From Pseudomonadota bacterium (lineage in GTDB: Bacteria > Pseudomonadota > Gammaproteobacteria > Pseudomonadales > Halieaceae), in the NCBI GenBank assembly GCA_030591305.1, contig JAUVBI010000053.1, positions 1-15,050 of the forward strand: a stretch of 15,050 nt of DNA, in the 5' to 3' direction. Under the pieces are notes generated by a model, which was given only the letters and a program-made list of their open reading frames with translations, was not told where the DNA came from and searched no databases. Shown piece after piece: positions 1-7,815 of this stretch. Made by a program: the position numbers and the translations under genes. Each line of letters opens with the position of its first letter. The first letter of the stretch is position 1.

Positions 1-314
1 CCACGCTTCACAAGGTCAGCGTAAGTCTTGTTTGCTTTCTTGCGACGGGCTTCCAGTTGGTCCTGCAGATCGCTGAACTGATCTTGAACCTGATCGAATG
101 CCTTGCCGTAAAAACCCAGGCTGGCCAAGAATGCCTTGCGGCCAGTTTCCTGAGCGCGTGCATTGAAGTCGTTAGTAGGCTTCTTGGCAGTCTTCCTGGT
201 AGCCTTCTTGGGTGCAGCTTTGCGAGCAGCAGGCTTCTTTGCAGCGGGCTTACGCTTGACGGCAGCTTTAACTTTAGTGACAGTTTTCTTTACTTCGTTT
301 GTTTCAGTAGCCAT
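1..314 (-). CDS. Phasin-like PHA granule protein with basic N-terminal domain (partial)
   Basis: The gene starts at the ATG at 312-314 and runs off the left edge, leaving 104 codons. A GGAG Shine-Dalgarno lies about 6 bases upstream. Residues 9-46 are a lysine/alanine/proline/arginine-rich stretch like histone H1 or the tail of the Pseudomonas granule protein PhaF. From about residue 55 comes a helical segment (RKAFLASLGFYGKAFDQVQD and on to KKANKTYADLVKR) resembling the phasin/PhaI-PhaF family: 'RK..LA.LG.Y.K' followed by a charged amphipathic helix. Phasins coat polyhydroxyalkanoate granules, and PhaF also binds DNA through its basic domain. In PhaF the basic repeats are C-terminal; here they are N-terminal. 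DNA binding is inferred from composition. A histone-like or other coiled-coil protein remains possible because the C-terminus is not visible. It lies downstream of pckA but is separated from it by an intrinsic terminator. Confidence 0.7.
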   Translation of the reverse strand, partial: MATETNEVKKTVTKVKAAVKRKPAAKKPAARKAAPKKATRKTAKKPTNDFNARAQETGRKAFLASLGFYGKAFDQVQDQFSDLQDQLEARRKKANKTYADLVKR

Positions 315-340
315 GTTTAACTCCATTTGCTTCACGTTGT

Positions 341-354
341 GTGAGTCTCCTCAC
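341..354. promoter_or_regulatory. Inverted repeat in the leader of the phasin-like gene
   Basis: A perfect 5-bp inverted repeat, GTGAG and CTCAC on a 4-base loop, lies 27 bases upstream of the phasin-like start codon. It could be a small mRNA hairpin or an operator half-site pair. PHA granule genes are often controlled by repressors such as PhaR, but I do not recognise a specific binding site. The surrounding 315-457 region is AT-rich with several A/T runs. I could not pick a convincing -35/-10 pair in it. Confidence 0.25.
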
Positions 355-457
355 TTGATTTGCGTGCAGATTACAAAGAAAAACTAGAATAAACATACTA
401 AATAGGTGTTTTTTTGACGGTTTTTATTTTTTTATGGGGGTTTTCTTTCTCGAAGGT

Positions 458-484
458 AAAAAAAGACCCACTATTCAGTGAGCC
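458..484 (-). terminator. Intrinsic terminator of pckA
   Basis: Read on the minus strand, 484-465 forms an 8-bp stem on a GAAT loop: T-A, C-G, A-T, C-G, T-G, C-G, G-T, G-C, two of these being wobble pairs. It is followed at once by seven T (464-458). It begins 22 bases after the pckA stop codon. A second small hairpin (CACAG, ATAA, CTGTG at 487-500) sits between it and the stop. Stem plus uninterrupted U-tract is the standard factor-independent terminator, so pckA transcription probably ends before the phasin-like gene. Confidence 0.7.
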
Positions 485-506
485 GGCACAGTTATCTGTG
501 GTGTCG

Positions 507-2066
507 CTATCGTGCTTTGGGCCCCGCCGCCACGATGGCTTCGGAGACTTCAAAGTTGCCGATGTTCTCTATGAACAGGGCGGCCAGCTTGCCCGCTTGC
601 TCGTCATAGGCTGCGGTGTCTGCCCAGCCCTCCCGCGGGTTGATGTATTTATCGTCTACGCCTGGAATTGATTTTGGGATATCCAGGTTTAAGATATCCA
701 GATGCTCGGTTTCAACATCGAGCAGGGCGCCACTCTGGGCGGCGGCCACGACTGCGCGGGTGACCGGGATGGGGAAGCGGGAGCCGCTGCCACCAGGTGA
801 ACCGGAGCCGCCTGTCCAACCGGTATTAACCAGATAAACCTGGCTGTCGAAATCTTCAATGCGCTTCATTAGCAGCTCGGCATAGTCACTGGCGGGCCTG
901 GGCATGAAGGGTGCGCCAAAGCAGGCAGAAAATGTCGGGTTAATGCCTGCCTCTGAGCCCAGCTCGGTAGAGCCAACTTTAGCGGTATAGCCGCTCAGGA
1001 AATGATAAGCCGCCGCCTCCTTGGACAGTATGGATATGGGAGGAAGTACACCCGACACGTCACAGGTGAGAAAGATGACACATTTTGGCTCGCCACCGTC
1101 GTTGGTCTCGGTGCGCTTCTCAACGTGCTCCAGTGGGTAGCAGCAGCGCCCGTTCTCGGTCAGGCTGGTATCGTAGTAATCAGCAGTGCGGTTGCTGTCG
1201 ACCACCACATTTTCAATAATTGCGCCGAAGCGAATAGCGTCCCAGATGACCGGCTCGTTCTTCTGACTGAGGTTGATGGTTTTGGCGTAGCAGCCGCCCT
1301 CTATATTAAACACCGAACCCTTGGTCCAGCCGTGTTCGTCGTCGCCAATCAAATAGCGGTCCGGGTCGGCGGACAGGGTGGTCTTTCCGGTACCTGAGAG
1401 GCCGAAAAACAAGGTGGTATCGCCCGCCTCTCCCACATTTGCCGAGCAGTGCATGGACATAACGTCCTTTTCGGGCAATAGAAAGTTTTGTACAGAAAAC
1501 ATGGCTTTTTTCATTTCACCGGCATAGCCCATGCCGGCCAGCAGTACTTTGCGCTGGGCGAAGTTGATCAGTACCACACCGTCGGAGTTGGTACCGTCGC
1601 GCTCGGGTTCACAGACAAAGCCGATTGCATTGATGATTTTCCACTCAGGTTTGCGGCCGGTGTTGTATTGCCCGGGTCGAATAAACATATTGTGGCCGAA
1701 CAGGCCCTGCCATGCGGTTTCAGTGGTGACTTTCAGGGGCAGGTAGTGGTCTGTGTGTTCACCCACGTGCAGGTGTGCCACGAAGCGATCTCGTTCCGAG
1801 ATATAGGTTTCTACACGGGCCCACAGTGCGTCAAACTTGTCACTGTCAAAGGGGCGGTTAACGCCACCCCAGTCTATGGCGTCCTCTGTACTGGGTTCCC
1901 TGACAATAAAACGGTCCGCAGGGGAGCGACCTGTGCGTCTGCCGGTGGTGACCAGCAGTGCGCCGCTATCGGCCAGGATGCCTTCGCCGCGTTTGAGGGA
2001 CTCCTCTACCAGTTGCGAAGTGCCCAGATCGGTGTATGCCTGAGGAGCTAGAGTGTCAGAGCTCAT
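507..2066 (-). CDS. pckA: Phosphoenolpyruvate carboxykinase (ATP)
   Basis: The 519-residue product matches the usual length of ATP-dependent PEP carboxykinases (about 510-540). The enzyme converts oxaloacetate and ATP to PEP, CO2 and ADP in the cytosol, the first committed step of gluconeogenesis from TCA-cycle carbon. Visible signatures are TGRSPADRF (residues 45-53, substrate-binding Arg), YAGEMKK (181-187, metal/substrate lysine), SMHCSAN (204-210, metal-binding His206), the P-loop GLSGTGKTT (222-230) and the kinase-2 element IGDDEHGW (240-247). The C-terminal glycine-rich segment [12 protein letters not shown] is also present. The ATG start has AGGA about 6 bases upstream. The gene lies 108 bases after hslO on the same strand. 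A hslO-pck neighbourhood is known from Escherichia coli and other gammaproteobacteria. It has its own candidate promoter and a terminator, so it can be expressed alone. I see no missing motif. Confidence 0.97.
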   Translation of the reverse strand: MSSDTLAPQAYTDLGTSQLVEESLKRGEGILADSGALLVTTGRRTGRSPADRFIVREPSTEDAIDWGGVNRPFDSDKFDALWARVETYISERDRFVAHLHVGEHTDHYLPLKVTTETAWQGLFGHNMFIRPGQYNTGRKPEWKIINAIGFVCEPERDGTNSDGVVLINFAQRKVLLAGMGYAGEMKKAMFSVQNFLLPEKDVMSMHCSANVGEAGDTTLFFGLSGTGKTTLSADPDRYLIGDDEHGWTKGSVFNIEGGCYAKTINLSQKNEPVIWDAIRFGAIIENVVVDSNRTADYYDTSLTENGRCCYPLEHVEKRTETNDGGEPKCVIFLTCDVSGVLPPISILSKEAAAYHFLSGYTAKVGSTELGSEAGINPTFSACFGAPFMPRPASDYAELLMKRIEDFDSQVYLVNTGWTGGSGSPGGSGSRFPIPVTRAVVAAAQSGALLDVETEHLDILNLDIPKSIPGVDDKYINPREGWADTAAYDEQAGKLAALFIENIGNFEVSEAIVAAGPKAR

Positions 2067-2112
2067 TGTATGTCCTGTGAGTGTTGCGTTTTGGTGTATT
2101 CAAGGGGGCGTT

Positions 2113-2141
2113 ATTATGTCAGAAGACGTGAACATTGCGAA
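2113..2141 (-). promoter_or_regulatory. Candidate sigma70 promoter of pckA
   Basis: On the minus strand a -35 element TTCGCA (2141-2136, 4 of 6 to consensus) and a -10 element CATAAT (2118-2113, 5 of 6) are separated by exactly 17 bases. This places transcription start near 2105 and leaves a leader of about 40 bases before the pckA ATG. It lies in the hslO-pckA gap. I see no clear activator site. Confidence 0.5.
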
Positions 2142-2174
2142 CCAAATAGGGCAAAAATTCGGACCACTGTGGCT

Positions 2175-3095
2175 CTAGTGCAGGGTTCTGGACCCTGTTT
2201 CCGCTATTTGTGTTGTGAATAGTTCTGCCAAGTCTTCCCTTTTGAATTGATATTGCTGGTTGCAGAACTCGCAATCCATGGTGATATTGCCCTGTTCACG
2301 CAATATATCTTCGATTTCGTCGCGATTAATGCTCGCCAGGGCATTAAGAGTACGTTCGCGGGAGCAACTGCACTGAAATGCTACCGGTGACGGCTCGAAT
2401 AAACGCACAGGGTTTTCATGATACAGGCGATGCAGCAGCTGCCCGGCGCTCAGCTCCAGTAACTCGTCTTTCTTTACCGTGGCCGCCAGGGCACAGGCAT
2501 GCTGCCATTGTTGGTCACGCCGTGCGGTGTCGGTCTCTTCCTGCGCCGGCAATTGCTGTAATAGCATTCCCCCGGCCCGGTGTTGGTCTGCTGCCAGCCA
2601 AAAGCGGGTGGCCAGCTGCTCTGATTGCACAAAGTAGGCGTCCAGTGAGTGTGCCAGTGAATCTTCTACCAGGGGGACGATGCTCTGGTAGCGCTTGCCC
2701 TGGGCCGGATCTACCGTGATTGCCAGTTGGCCGTTGCCCAATAGTTGGGCAAATTGGGAGCTGGTGGCTCCCTCCGCCCCACGAACAATGGCGCGGATCT
2801 GTAATGTATTGGTGCACTCGACCATAATCAGCGGAACTTGCCTCTCACTGCGTGCCTGCAAAATGAGTTTACCCTCAAACTTTAGCGTGGTGCTGAGTAG
2901 CACTGCAGCCACCAGAAACTCACCTATGAGTTGGCTGACCCCGGGTGCGTACTGGTGAACCGTGAGAATGTCCTGTAAGGCACAATCGAGATGGACCGTT
3001 TCACCCCGGATATCTGCATTGTCAAAGATAAAGCGCTGTGAGAGGTCAGATGGCAGGGTAGAGCCCGGCTTTGTTGAAGATTTCATTATCGCCAT
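2175..3095 (-). CDS. hslO: Redox-regulated molecular chaperone Hsp33
   Basis: The 306-residue product is close to the roughly 290 residues of the Hsp33 family. Hsp33 is a cytosolic ATP-independent holdase, activated when its zinc-binding cysteines oxidise under peroxide or hypochlorite stress. The diagnostic zinc motif is intact: C242-x-C244 (QCSCSRER) and C275-xx-C278 (CEFC), 30 residues apart. Other family landmarks are LKFEGKL (71-77), GERYQ-like GKRYQSIVPL (133-142), AYFVQSEQLATR (153-164), AGGMLLQQLPAQ (174-185) and RLYHE (223-227). The ATG at 3093-3095 lacks a strong ribosome-binding site. An ATG three codons inside (at 3086) is an alternative, and both precede the conserved region. Downstream is pckA. 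Upstream is a 143-base divergent spacer shared with the flavin oxidoreductase gene. Confidence 0.96.
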   Translation of the reverse strand: MAIMKSSTKPGSTLPSDLSQRFIFDNADIRGETVHLDCALQDILTVHQYAPGVSQLIGEFLVAAVLLSTTLKFEGKLILQARSERQVPLIMVECTNTLQIRAIVRGAEGATSSQFAQLLGNGQLAITVDPAQGKRYQSIVPLVEDSLAHSLDAYFVQSEQLATRFWLAADQHRAGGMLLQQLPAQEETDTARRDQQWQHACALAATVKKDELLELSAGQLLHRLYHENPVRLFEPSPVAFQCSCSRERTLNALASINRDEIEDILREQGNITMDCEFCNQQYQFKREDLAELFTTQIAETGSRTLH

Positions 3096-3238
3096 TGTAC
3101 GGTATAGCGTTGGAAATTAATCGCGGTTTAGTATTTGAGGCCATGCGCGCAAATTTCATGGTTTCTATGACCACTCTGCCAATAAGCGCTACAGTGGTTT
3201 CTCCGTATGATCATTAATTCCTGAGCAGGAGAGAGGGC

Positions 3239-4102
3239 ATGAGGTTCAGTTATCAAGTTGGCATGTGTGATGCAGACCACTATCTGCCTTTGGCAAAAGC
3301 CGCAGAAGATGCCGGTTTTGACGGTATTACCATTCCCGACAGCATTTGTTATCCAAAGGAAGCTGGCTCCAAATATCCCTATAACAAAGATGGTAGTCGG
3401 GAATTTCTCGAGAGCGTACCTTTCCTGGAGAGCTTGATCGCTGTCGCTGCCATGGCGGCGGTGACCGAGAAAATTCGATTTGCCACCTTTGTTTATAAGC
3501 TGGCGGTACGCCAGGCAGCGGTTGTGGCCAAACAGGTACAGAGTATCCAGCAGTTGTCAGGTAATCGCTTCGATTTTGGTGTCGGAATCAGTCCCTGGGA
3601 GGAAGATTTTGCCATTTGCCAGGTGCCCTGGAAAAGGCGCGGTAAGCGGCTGGATGAACAGATTGATATTTTGCGTGGTCTGGAAACAGGGGAATTTTTT
3701 GGCTATCAAGGCGAGATACACCAGATGCCCGACAACAAGATGTGCCCAGCACCTACTCAGCCAACACCTATTCTAATTGGTGGGCATACTGATGTTGCCT
3801 TAAAGCGAGCGGCCAGGGCCGATGGCTGGATGTGCGCCGGTCTGGATATGGAGCAATTGGCGGGCCATATTGCCCGTATCAGTGAGCTGCGGGATGAATA
3901 TGATAGGGCCGATCACCCCTACAAGGTCTTCACCACCGGTGCCAACGCCTTCAGCAAGGAGGGCATTGATGCGTTGCAGAAGGTTGGTGTAACCGATGTT
4001 GTTATTGGCTTCCGCAACGTCTACGAATTTGAGTCGGACAAGCCTCTGGATGAAAAAATAACCCTGTTGAATTGGTATGCCTCGGAATTTATTGGTGCCT
4101 GA
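3239..4102 (+). CDS. LLM-class (luciferase-like) flavin-dependent oxidoreductase
   Basis: The 287-residue product fits the TIM-barrel luciferase-like monooxygenase superfamily, whose members use FMN or F420. Supporting features are the N-terminal strand followed by LAKAAEDAGFDGITIPDS (18-35), KIRFATFV..LAVRQAAVVAKQVQSIQQLSGNRFDFGVGISPW (78-120, the family's 'R.P...AK...TLD.LSGGR...GVG' block), RGKRLDEQIDILRGL (134-148), and the PILIGG...ALKRAARADGWM cofactor/phosphate region (177-198). A strong AGGAGAGAGG ribosome-binding site precedes the ATG. The substrate cannot be read from the sequence. Typical members oxidise alkanes, aldehydes, sulfonates or cyclic terpenoids, or reduce substrates with F420H2. 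It is followed 77 bases later by the PHA-system gene on the same strand, which hints at joint transcription but does not prove a shared function. Confidence 0.85.
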   Translation: MRFSYQVGMCDADHYLPLAKAAEDAGFDGITIPDSICYPKEAGSKYPYNKDGSREFLESVPFLESLIAVAAMAAVTEKIRFATFVYKLAVRQAAVVAKQVQSIQQLSGNRFDFGVGISPWEEDFAICQVPWKRRGKRLDEQIDILRGLETGEFFGYQGEIHQMPDNKMCPAPTQPTPILIGGHTDVALKRAARADGWMCAGLDMEQLAGHIARISELRDEYDRADHPYKVFTTGANAFSKEGIDALQKVGVTDVVIGFRNVYEFESDKPLDEKITLLNWYASEFIGA

Positions 4103-4179
4103 GTAAAGTGATGGGGAGTTGGCTCGTCATTATATGAGCAAGGGAGTAGACTAGCCCGATAAAAATGAGGAGTAAACCC

Positions 4180-4455
4180 ATGGCTGATATCAGGCTGACA
4201 AAGCCCTATACCATGTCCAAAGAAGATATTCGCGAAGCAGCCGAGGGCTTGGCCAGCAGTCTGGAGCGCGACCACGGTGTGCGAACGCGATGGGAGGGTG
4301 ATATGGTCAAGATAAAAGGCGCGGGGGTTAACGGCAGAATGTCTTTTCACGATGGGCTTATCGATATTTCGGTGCGTATGGGCCTGTTAGCATCTATGTT
4401 TGAGCCTGTCCTCAAGGCTGAAATTCAGCGTTATCTGGATGAGCACATCAGCTAG
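4180..4455 (+). CDS. Polyhydroxyalkanoic acid system family protein (PHA_gran_rgn type)
   Basis: This is a 91-residue soluble protein, MADIRLTKPYTMSKEDIREA onwards. It matches the small PHA-system family found near PHA genes: a helix with 'A..LA..L...HGV...WEGD', then 'V.IKGAGVNGRMSFHDGLIDISVRMG', then a C-terminal helix ending IQRYLDEHIS. The biochemical role of this family is not established; it is named for its location near PHA granule genes. I chose the ATG at 4180 because GGAG lies about 8 bases upstream. The in-frame ATG at 4165 would add five residues and place that ribosome-binding site inside the gene. The stop TAG (4453-4455) overlaps the convergent patatin gene's stop. Confidence 0.85.
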   Translation: MADIRLTKPYTMSKEDIREAAEGLASSLERDHGVRTRWEGDMVKIKGAGVNGRMSFHDGLIDISVRMGLLASMFEPVLKAEIQRYLDEHIS

Positions 4456-5516
4456 AGAATGGTCACATTCTGCAGCGGGTTATCCCCCTGTATCAATTCA
4501 GAAAACTCCTGGGCCAGTGCCTTGCTTTGCTCTATACACTGTTGCCAATAGTGGGTTCTCTCCACAAAAGTAAAGCGGTTGAAATCACTGCGATCTGGAA
4601 TTTTCCCGAGGGGTAGCCCGGCGATAAACGCTTCACTGGGGCATAATAGAACCAGGTTATCCAGAGCCTGAAGCGTCGTTCTTCGCCACGCCAGGTGTTT
4701 GTCGAACCATCCCGGGGTGATGCTGGCGCTGAAATGCGGGTACAGCATCAGGCCCTCCCCACAAAATTGTGTCAGGTCAAAGTGATAGTCAATGATGCCG
4801 CCATCCCAGTATTGTCCGGGGGGCGCGTGGGGGATATCTCGCTCTCCGGTGAGTACGAAAGGAATGGAGCCACTGGCGTGCAGAACGGCTGCCACATTGT
4901 CTGCATCGAGAGTGGCGAAGCAACTGTCAAAATCGTGTAATGACAGCTGTGGTCGGGGCAGCTTACCTGTGTGGAAAATTACTCGTTGAAACGCTAATTT
5001 CAAGGCCCGCCGACTGAAGGCATTGCCCAGGGCCGCCGCTCCCATGGCCGATGCCATAATCCCTGCAGAGGAAGATGCCGCCGGGCCTCTGCCCCTGGCT
5101 GTGACAATATGGCTGGTAATTCTGGGGTGCTCGACAAGCTGTGATGCGCCCTTTTCGCCCAGTACCCGCTCGAGGATTGCTAGGCTCGCTTTACTTACTT
5201 CCCCAGGAGAGGGCCTGGTCTTGTAGTCCTGCAGGAGATAGTGTGTCTCGAATCGCTCCAGTGCCGCCACCGGGTCTGCCATCGTCAGGCAGGCGTGTCG
5301 CCAGCAGCCAATAGAGGAACCCATCACCGAAAAGGCGTGATCACTGCGCTGCAGGAAGTCGCCGAACAGCACACGGTCCAGCTGACTGAGGATTAACCAT
5401 TTGGGTCCACCGGAGGCACCCAGCAGCAAACTGAACAACTCCGGTGCCCAGCCATTTTTTTCCAGTTGTGCCGCTGCTCTCTTGCCAACGTAAACATCCA
5501 GAGCCTTAACTGCCAT
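4452..5516 (-). CDS. Patatin-like phospholipase / acyl hydrolase
   Basis: The product of 354 residues has the patatin signature set: glycine-rich oxyanion loop GASGGPK (33-39), nucleophile elbow GSSIG with Ser68 (66-70), and the catalytic Asp in YWDGGI (D238). Patatin-fold enzymes use a Ser-Asp dyad to cleave acyl groups from phospholipids or other acyl esters. I see no clear signal peptide or membrane span, so a cytosolic or peripheral location is likely. The ATG at 5514-5516 begins 11 bases before the end of the upstream AraC-family gene, with a GGGAT ribosome-binding-like sequence overlapping the AraC gene's end. This suggests translational coupling. An upstream in-frame extension to 5591 lies wholly in the AraC HTH region and is unlikely. 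The stop codon shares a CTAG with the convergent PHA-system gene. Confidence 0.85.
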   Translation of the reverse strand: MAVKALDVYVGKRAAAQLEKNGWAPELFSLLLGASGGPKWLILSQLDRVLFGDFLQRSDHAFSVMGSSIGCWRHACLTMADPVAALERFETHYLLQDYKTRPSPGEVSKASLAILERVLGEKGASQLVEHPRITSHIVTARGRGPAASSSAGIMASAMGAAALGNAFSRRALKLAFQRVIFHTGKLPRPQLSLHDFDSCFATLDADNVAAVLHASGSIPFVLTGERDIPHAPPGQYWDGGIIDYHFDLTQFCGEGLMLYPHFSASITPGWFDKHLAWRRTTLQALDNLVLLCPSEAFIAGLPLGKIPDRSDFNRFTFVERTHYWQQCIEQSKALAQEFSELIQGDNPLQNVTIL

Positions 5517-6504
5517 CGCGCACATCCCGGGGGGTATTGCCGGTCCAGCGAGCATAGGCGCGCCGAAAATTGGAGGCGTCGTTAAAACCAACGATATAGG
5601 CGATGGTGGACAGGGGGAGCTGGGTGTTTTGCAGGTAGCGCGTGGCGTGCTCTGCCCGCACCTGGTCCAGTAACCCCTGGTAAGACTGTTGTTCCTCCTC
5701 CAGACGTCGTCGATAGGTTCTGGCGCTAAAATTTAACATTCTGGCCATTTGTGGCATTTGAGGGTACTGGCCCTCCAGTTTACGCAGCAGTTGTAAGCTT
5801 TGTTCCACCACGGAATTCTTCTCCAGGTCGGCCAACAGCCTGGCACACTCCTGCTCGTACAGTGTGCGTAGGGCCGGGTTGGAGGAGGGCAGTGCCGTGG
5901 TCATCAATGATTCATCGTAGGAAATACGCTGATACAGGCAGTCAAAGTGAACATCGTCACCAAAGACTTCGCGGTATAGATCGCCGTGGCCGGGTTCGCG
6001 ATAGGGAAACTCCACCCGTACCTTGAGGTCGGGCGCATTCAACAGCCCCTTTAAGGTATTAAGAATTGCGCCGTACATTAACTCGCAGCCAAATTCCACA
6101 GGTGTACCTTCCGGAGTACTGAGTGTGGTTAAAAAACAACGCTTGCCCCGCGTTTCAAATTCAATTTGCAGGGCGGGTGAGAGCAAGTGGTAATACTTGA
6201 GAAAGATATCCATCACCTCCGCCAGGTTTTGGCAGGCCATAAAGGCCTGCCCCAGCACAGCGTGCGCACCGAGATTGAGGCGCAGGCCCAATTTCAGCCC
6301 CAGGGCCGGATCTTTCGTCAGCGCAAAGGCATTTCTCACCAGGCGGGTGAAGTCCCTGTCACTTACCCGGGCGCCAATGCCGGCGATGCCCGTTTCGGCC
6401 AGGCTGGTACCCGACAGAAGCTGTGCTCTGTCATGGCCCTGGCTCCCCACCAGGTCGATGAGAATCAGAATATATTGTGCGGGGGTGCTGGTATTCAATG
6501 GCAT
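5506..6504 (-). CDS. AraC-family transcriptional regulator (arabinose-binding-like N-domain)
   Basis: The 332-residue product has the layout of OruR-type AraC regulators. The N-terminal effector domain of about 200 residues begins with the LGLKLGLRLNLGAHAVLGQA block typical of 'Arabinose-binding domain of AraC' proteins. The C-terminal double helix-turn-helix runs from about residue 255: MPQMARMLNFSARTYRRRLE for HTH 1, then LPLSTIAYIVGFNDASNFRR and AYARWTGNTPRDVR for HTH 2 and the family signature. This class usually senses a small acid or lipid-like ligand and often controls adjacent divergent genes. Here that would be the diiron gene at 6614, and the downstream patatin gene is coupled by overlap. 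I chose the ATG at 6504. An in-frame TTG at 6522 preceded by AGGG is a possible alternative start, and neither site is decisive. Confidence 0.9.
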   Translation of the reverse strand: MPLNTSTPAQYILILIDLVGSQGHDRAQLLSGTSLAETGIAGIGARVSDRDFTRLVRNAFALTKDPALGLKLGLRLNLGAHAVLGQAFMACQNLAEVMDIFLKYYHLLSPALQIEFETRGKRCFLTTLSTPEGTPVEFGCELMYGAILNTLKGLLNAPDLKVRVEFPYREPGHGDLYREVFGDDVHFDCLYQRISYDESLMTTALPSSNPALRTLYEQECARLLADLEKNSVVEQSLQLLRKLEGQYPQMPQMARMLNFSARTYRRRLEEEQQSYQGLLDQVRAEHATRYLQNTQLPLSTIAYIVGFNDASNFRRAYARWTGNTPRDVRDGS

Positions 6505-6536
6505 GGTGCTATTTGGCCACAAATGACCCTATTTTG

Positions 6537-6553
6537 ACAAGACTTTACCTTGT
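6537..6553. promoter_or_regulatory. Dyad in the AraC / diiron divergent spacer
   Basis: The 109-base gap between the divergent starts contains the inverted repeat ACAAG (6537-6541) and CTTGT (6549-6553) with a 7-base centre. A perfect -35-like TTGACA overlaps its left arm on the plus strand (6534-6539). The best following -10-like hexamer, GATAAT at 6563, is 23 bases away, which is too far for a normal promoter. The site is therefore an operator candidate for the regulator rather than a proven promoter. Confidence 0.25.
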
Positions 6554-6613
6554 TGCTCTGCAGATAATCACCCATAGTAACCAGCTTGGATGAATAGCAT
6601 GGAGCTTTTTTAA

Positions 6614-7804
6614 ATGAAAATTAAGTGGACAGATGAAACACCGCGCAAAATTCAGCTATTTGCGGGTGCAGATTACCCCAGGGAAAACCCCGATCTTGAG
6701 GATATTCTGACCAGTGAGCAGGTCGACCATGTGGCGGAGATTTTCAAAACACCGCTCAACGGCTCCTATAACTGGAACTACACCATCCAGGATGACCGAA
6801 TCAAGAAGTTATACGATTTGGGCAAGCAGTTGAACTGGGACCCGGAGATGGATATCGACTGGGATCGGCCCTGGCCCGAGGAAGAGCGCCAGCCAGAGAT
6901 GATGAACCTGCATGAGTACCCTCCCTATCTGGCCATGGACGAGAAGACCCGCACCGAGTTCTGGCTGCATATGAATGCCTGGAGCCTGTCACAATTTCTT
7001 CACGGAGAGCAGGGTGCTCTGTTGGTAGCGTCACAATTGGTGTCTTGTGCCCCCACCTATAACGCCAAGCTTTACGCCGCCTCCCAGACCTTTGATGAGG
7101 CGCGCCACGTGGAGGTGTTCAACAAATACCTTCAGCAGCGCATCGGTATGATGTACCCCATTAACACCAGCCTGAAGAGCCTGCTGGACAAGATTCTCAC
7201 CGACGAACGCTGGGATATGAAGTTTATCGGCATGCAAATTGTGATTGAGGGCCTGGCCTTGTCGGCGTTCAATACAACCCGTGAAACTACCCCCGATCCT
7301 GTGTTGAAAGATATCGTGTATCTGGTGATTCGCGATGAGGCTCGCCACGTCACTTTTGGCGTGAATTACCTGGAAGAGTTTGTCAAAAGTCTCACCGAGG
7401 AAGAGCGTGACGAGCGTGCCATGTTTGCCTATGAGGCCTGTGTGGTAGCGCGTGAACGCCTGGTGGCCACCGATGTGTTCCGCCACTTTGGCTGGGATGT
7501 CGAGGAGGCGCGCAAGCAGGTACTGGATGGTTTCGTCATGACACACTTCCGCAACCTGCTATTCCAACGCGTTATTCCCAACCTGGCGCGCATCGGCTTA
7601 TTGACCGACAATATTCGCCCCAAGTTTGAGGAGCTGGGTATTTTGGAATATGAAAACCTGGCCACCGATGGCGATATAGACTGGGCTACCATGGAGCGTC
7701 CGCTGGATACCTCGGAGGCCCAGGCCTACGAGCAAAATCTTATGGGCGAGTTTGCCAAAAAGATGGAGCAGGAAGCCGAGAAGCAACAGCGCCTGGTTAG
7801 CTGA
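6614..7804 (+). CDS. Ferritin-like diiron protein (probable oxygenase/oxidase), substrate unknown
   Basis: The 396-residue soluble protein carries a textbook four-helix diiron site. Glu132 lies in HGEQG, Glu162 and His165 in DEARH, Glu212 in VIEG, and Glu242 and His245 in a second DEARH. The repeat E-30-E..H and again E-30-E..H matches ferritin-like/ribonucleotide-reductase R2-like carboxylate diiron enzymes. The remaining halves (1-110 and 290-396) are helical without a recognised domain. Relatives include N-oxygenases of the AurF kind, acyl-ACP desaturases and R2-like oxidases; I cannot say which this is closest to. A GGAG sits 10 bases before the ATG. It is transcribed away from the AraC regulator and followed by a membrane histidine-box hydroxylase. 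The pairing suggests oxidation of a hydrophobic compound (inference). All six iron ligands are present, so it should be active. Confidence 0.8.
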   Translation: MKIKWTDETPRKIQLFAGADYPRENPDLEDILTSEQVDHVAEIFKTPLNGSYNWNYTIQDDRIKKLYDLGKQLNWDPEMDIDWDRPWPEEERQPEMMNLHEYPPYLAMDEKTRTEFWLHMNAWSLSQFLHGEQGALLVASQLVSCAPTYNAKLYAASQTFDEARHVEVFNKYLQQRIGMMYPINTSLKSLLDKILTDERWDMKFIGMQIVIEGLALSAFNTTRETTPDPVLKDIVYLVIRDEARHVTFGVNYLEEFVKSLTEEERDERAMFAYEACVVARERLVATDVFRHFGWDVEEARKQVLDGFVMTHFRNLLFQRVIPNLARIGLLTDNIRPKFEELGILEYENLATDGDIDWATMERPLDTSEAQAYEQNLMGEFAKKMEQEAEKQQRLVS

Positions 7805-7815
7805 ACGCGTACGCT

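Noticed and set aside
57..387. Plus-strand frames with hydrophobic-looking translations at the left edge
   Set aside because: They mirror the lysine/alanine-rich codons of the minus-strand phasin-like gene; the apparent hydrophobicity is an antisense artefact.
405..450. T-rich runs on the plus strand as a plus-strand terminator
   Set aside because: No plus-strand gene ends here and no stem precedes the runs; they lie in the AT-rich leader of the minus-strand phasin-like gene.
1488..2051. Open frame of 187 codons on the plus strand inside pckA
   Set aside because: It lies fully antisense to a well-conserved enzyme gene, has no recognisable domain, and follows from codon bias of the real gene.
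6534..6568. TTGACA plus GATAAT as a promoter for the diiron gene
   Set aside because: The spacer is 23 bases, well outside the 16-18 base range; only the dyad was kept as a low-confidence site.
7031..7546. Open frame of 171 codons antisense to the diiron gene
   Set aside because: The plus-strand frame has the complete diiron ligand set; the antisense frame has no family features or convincing start.
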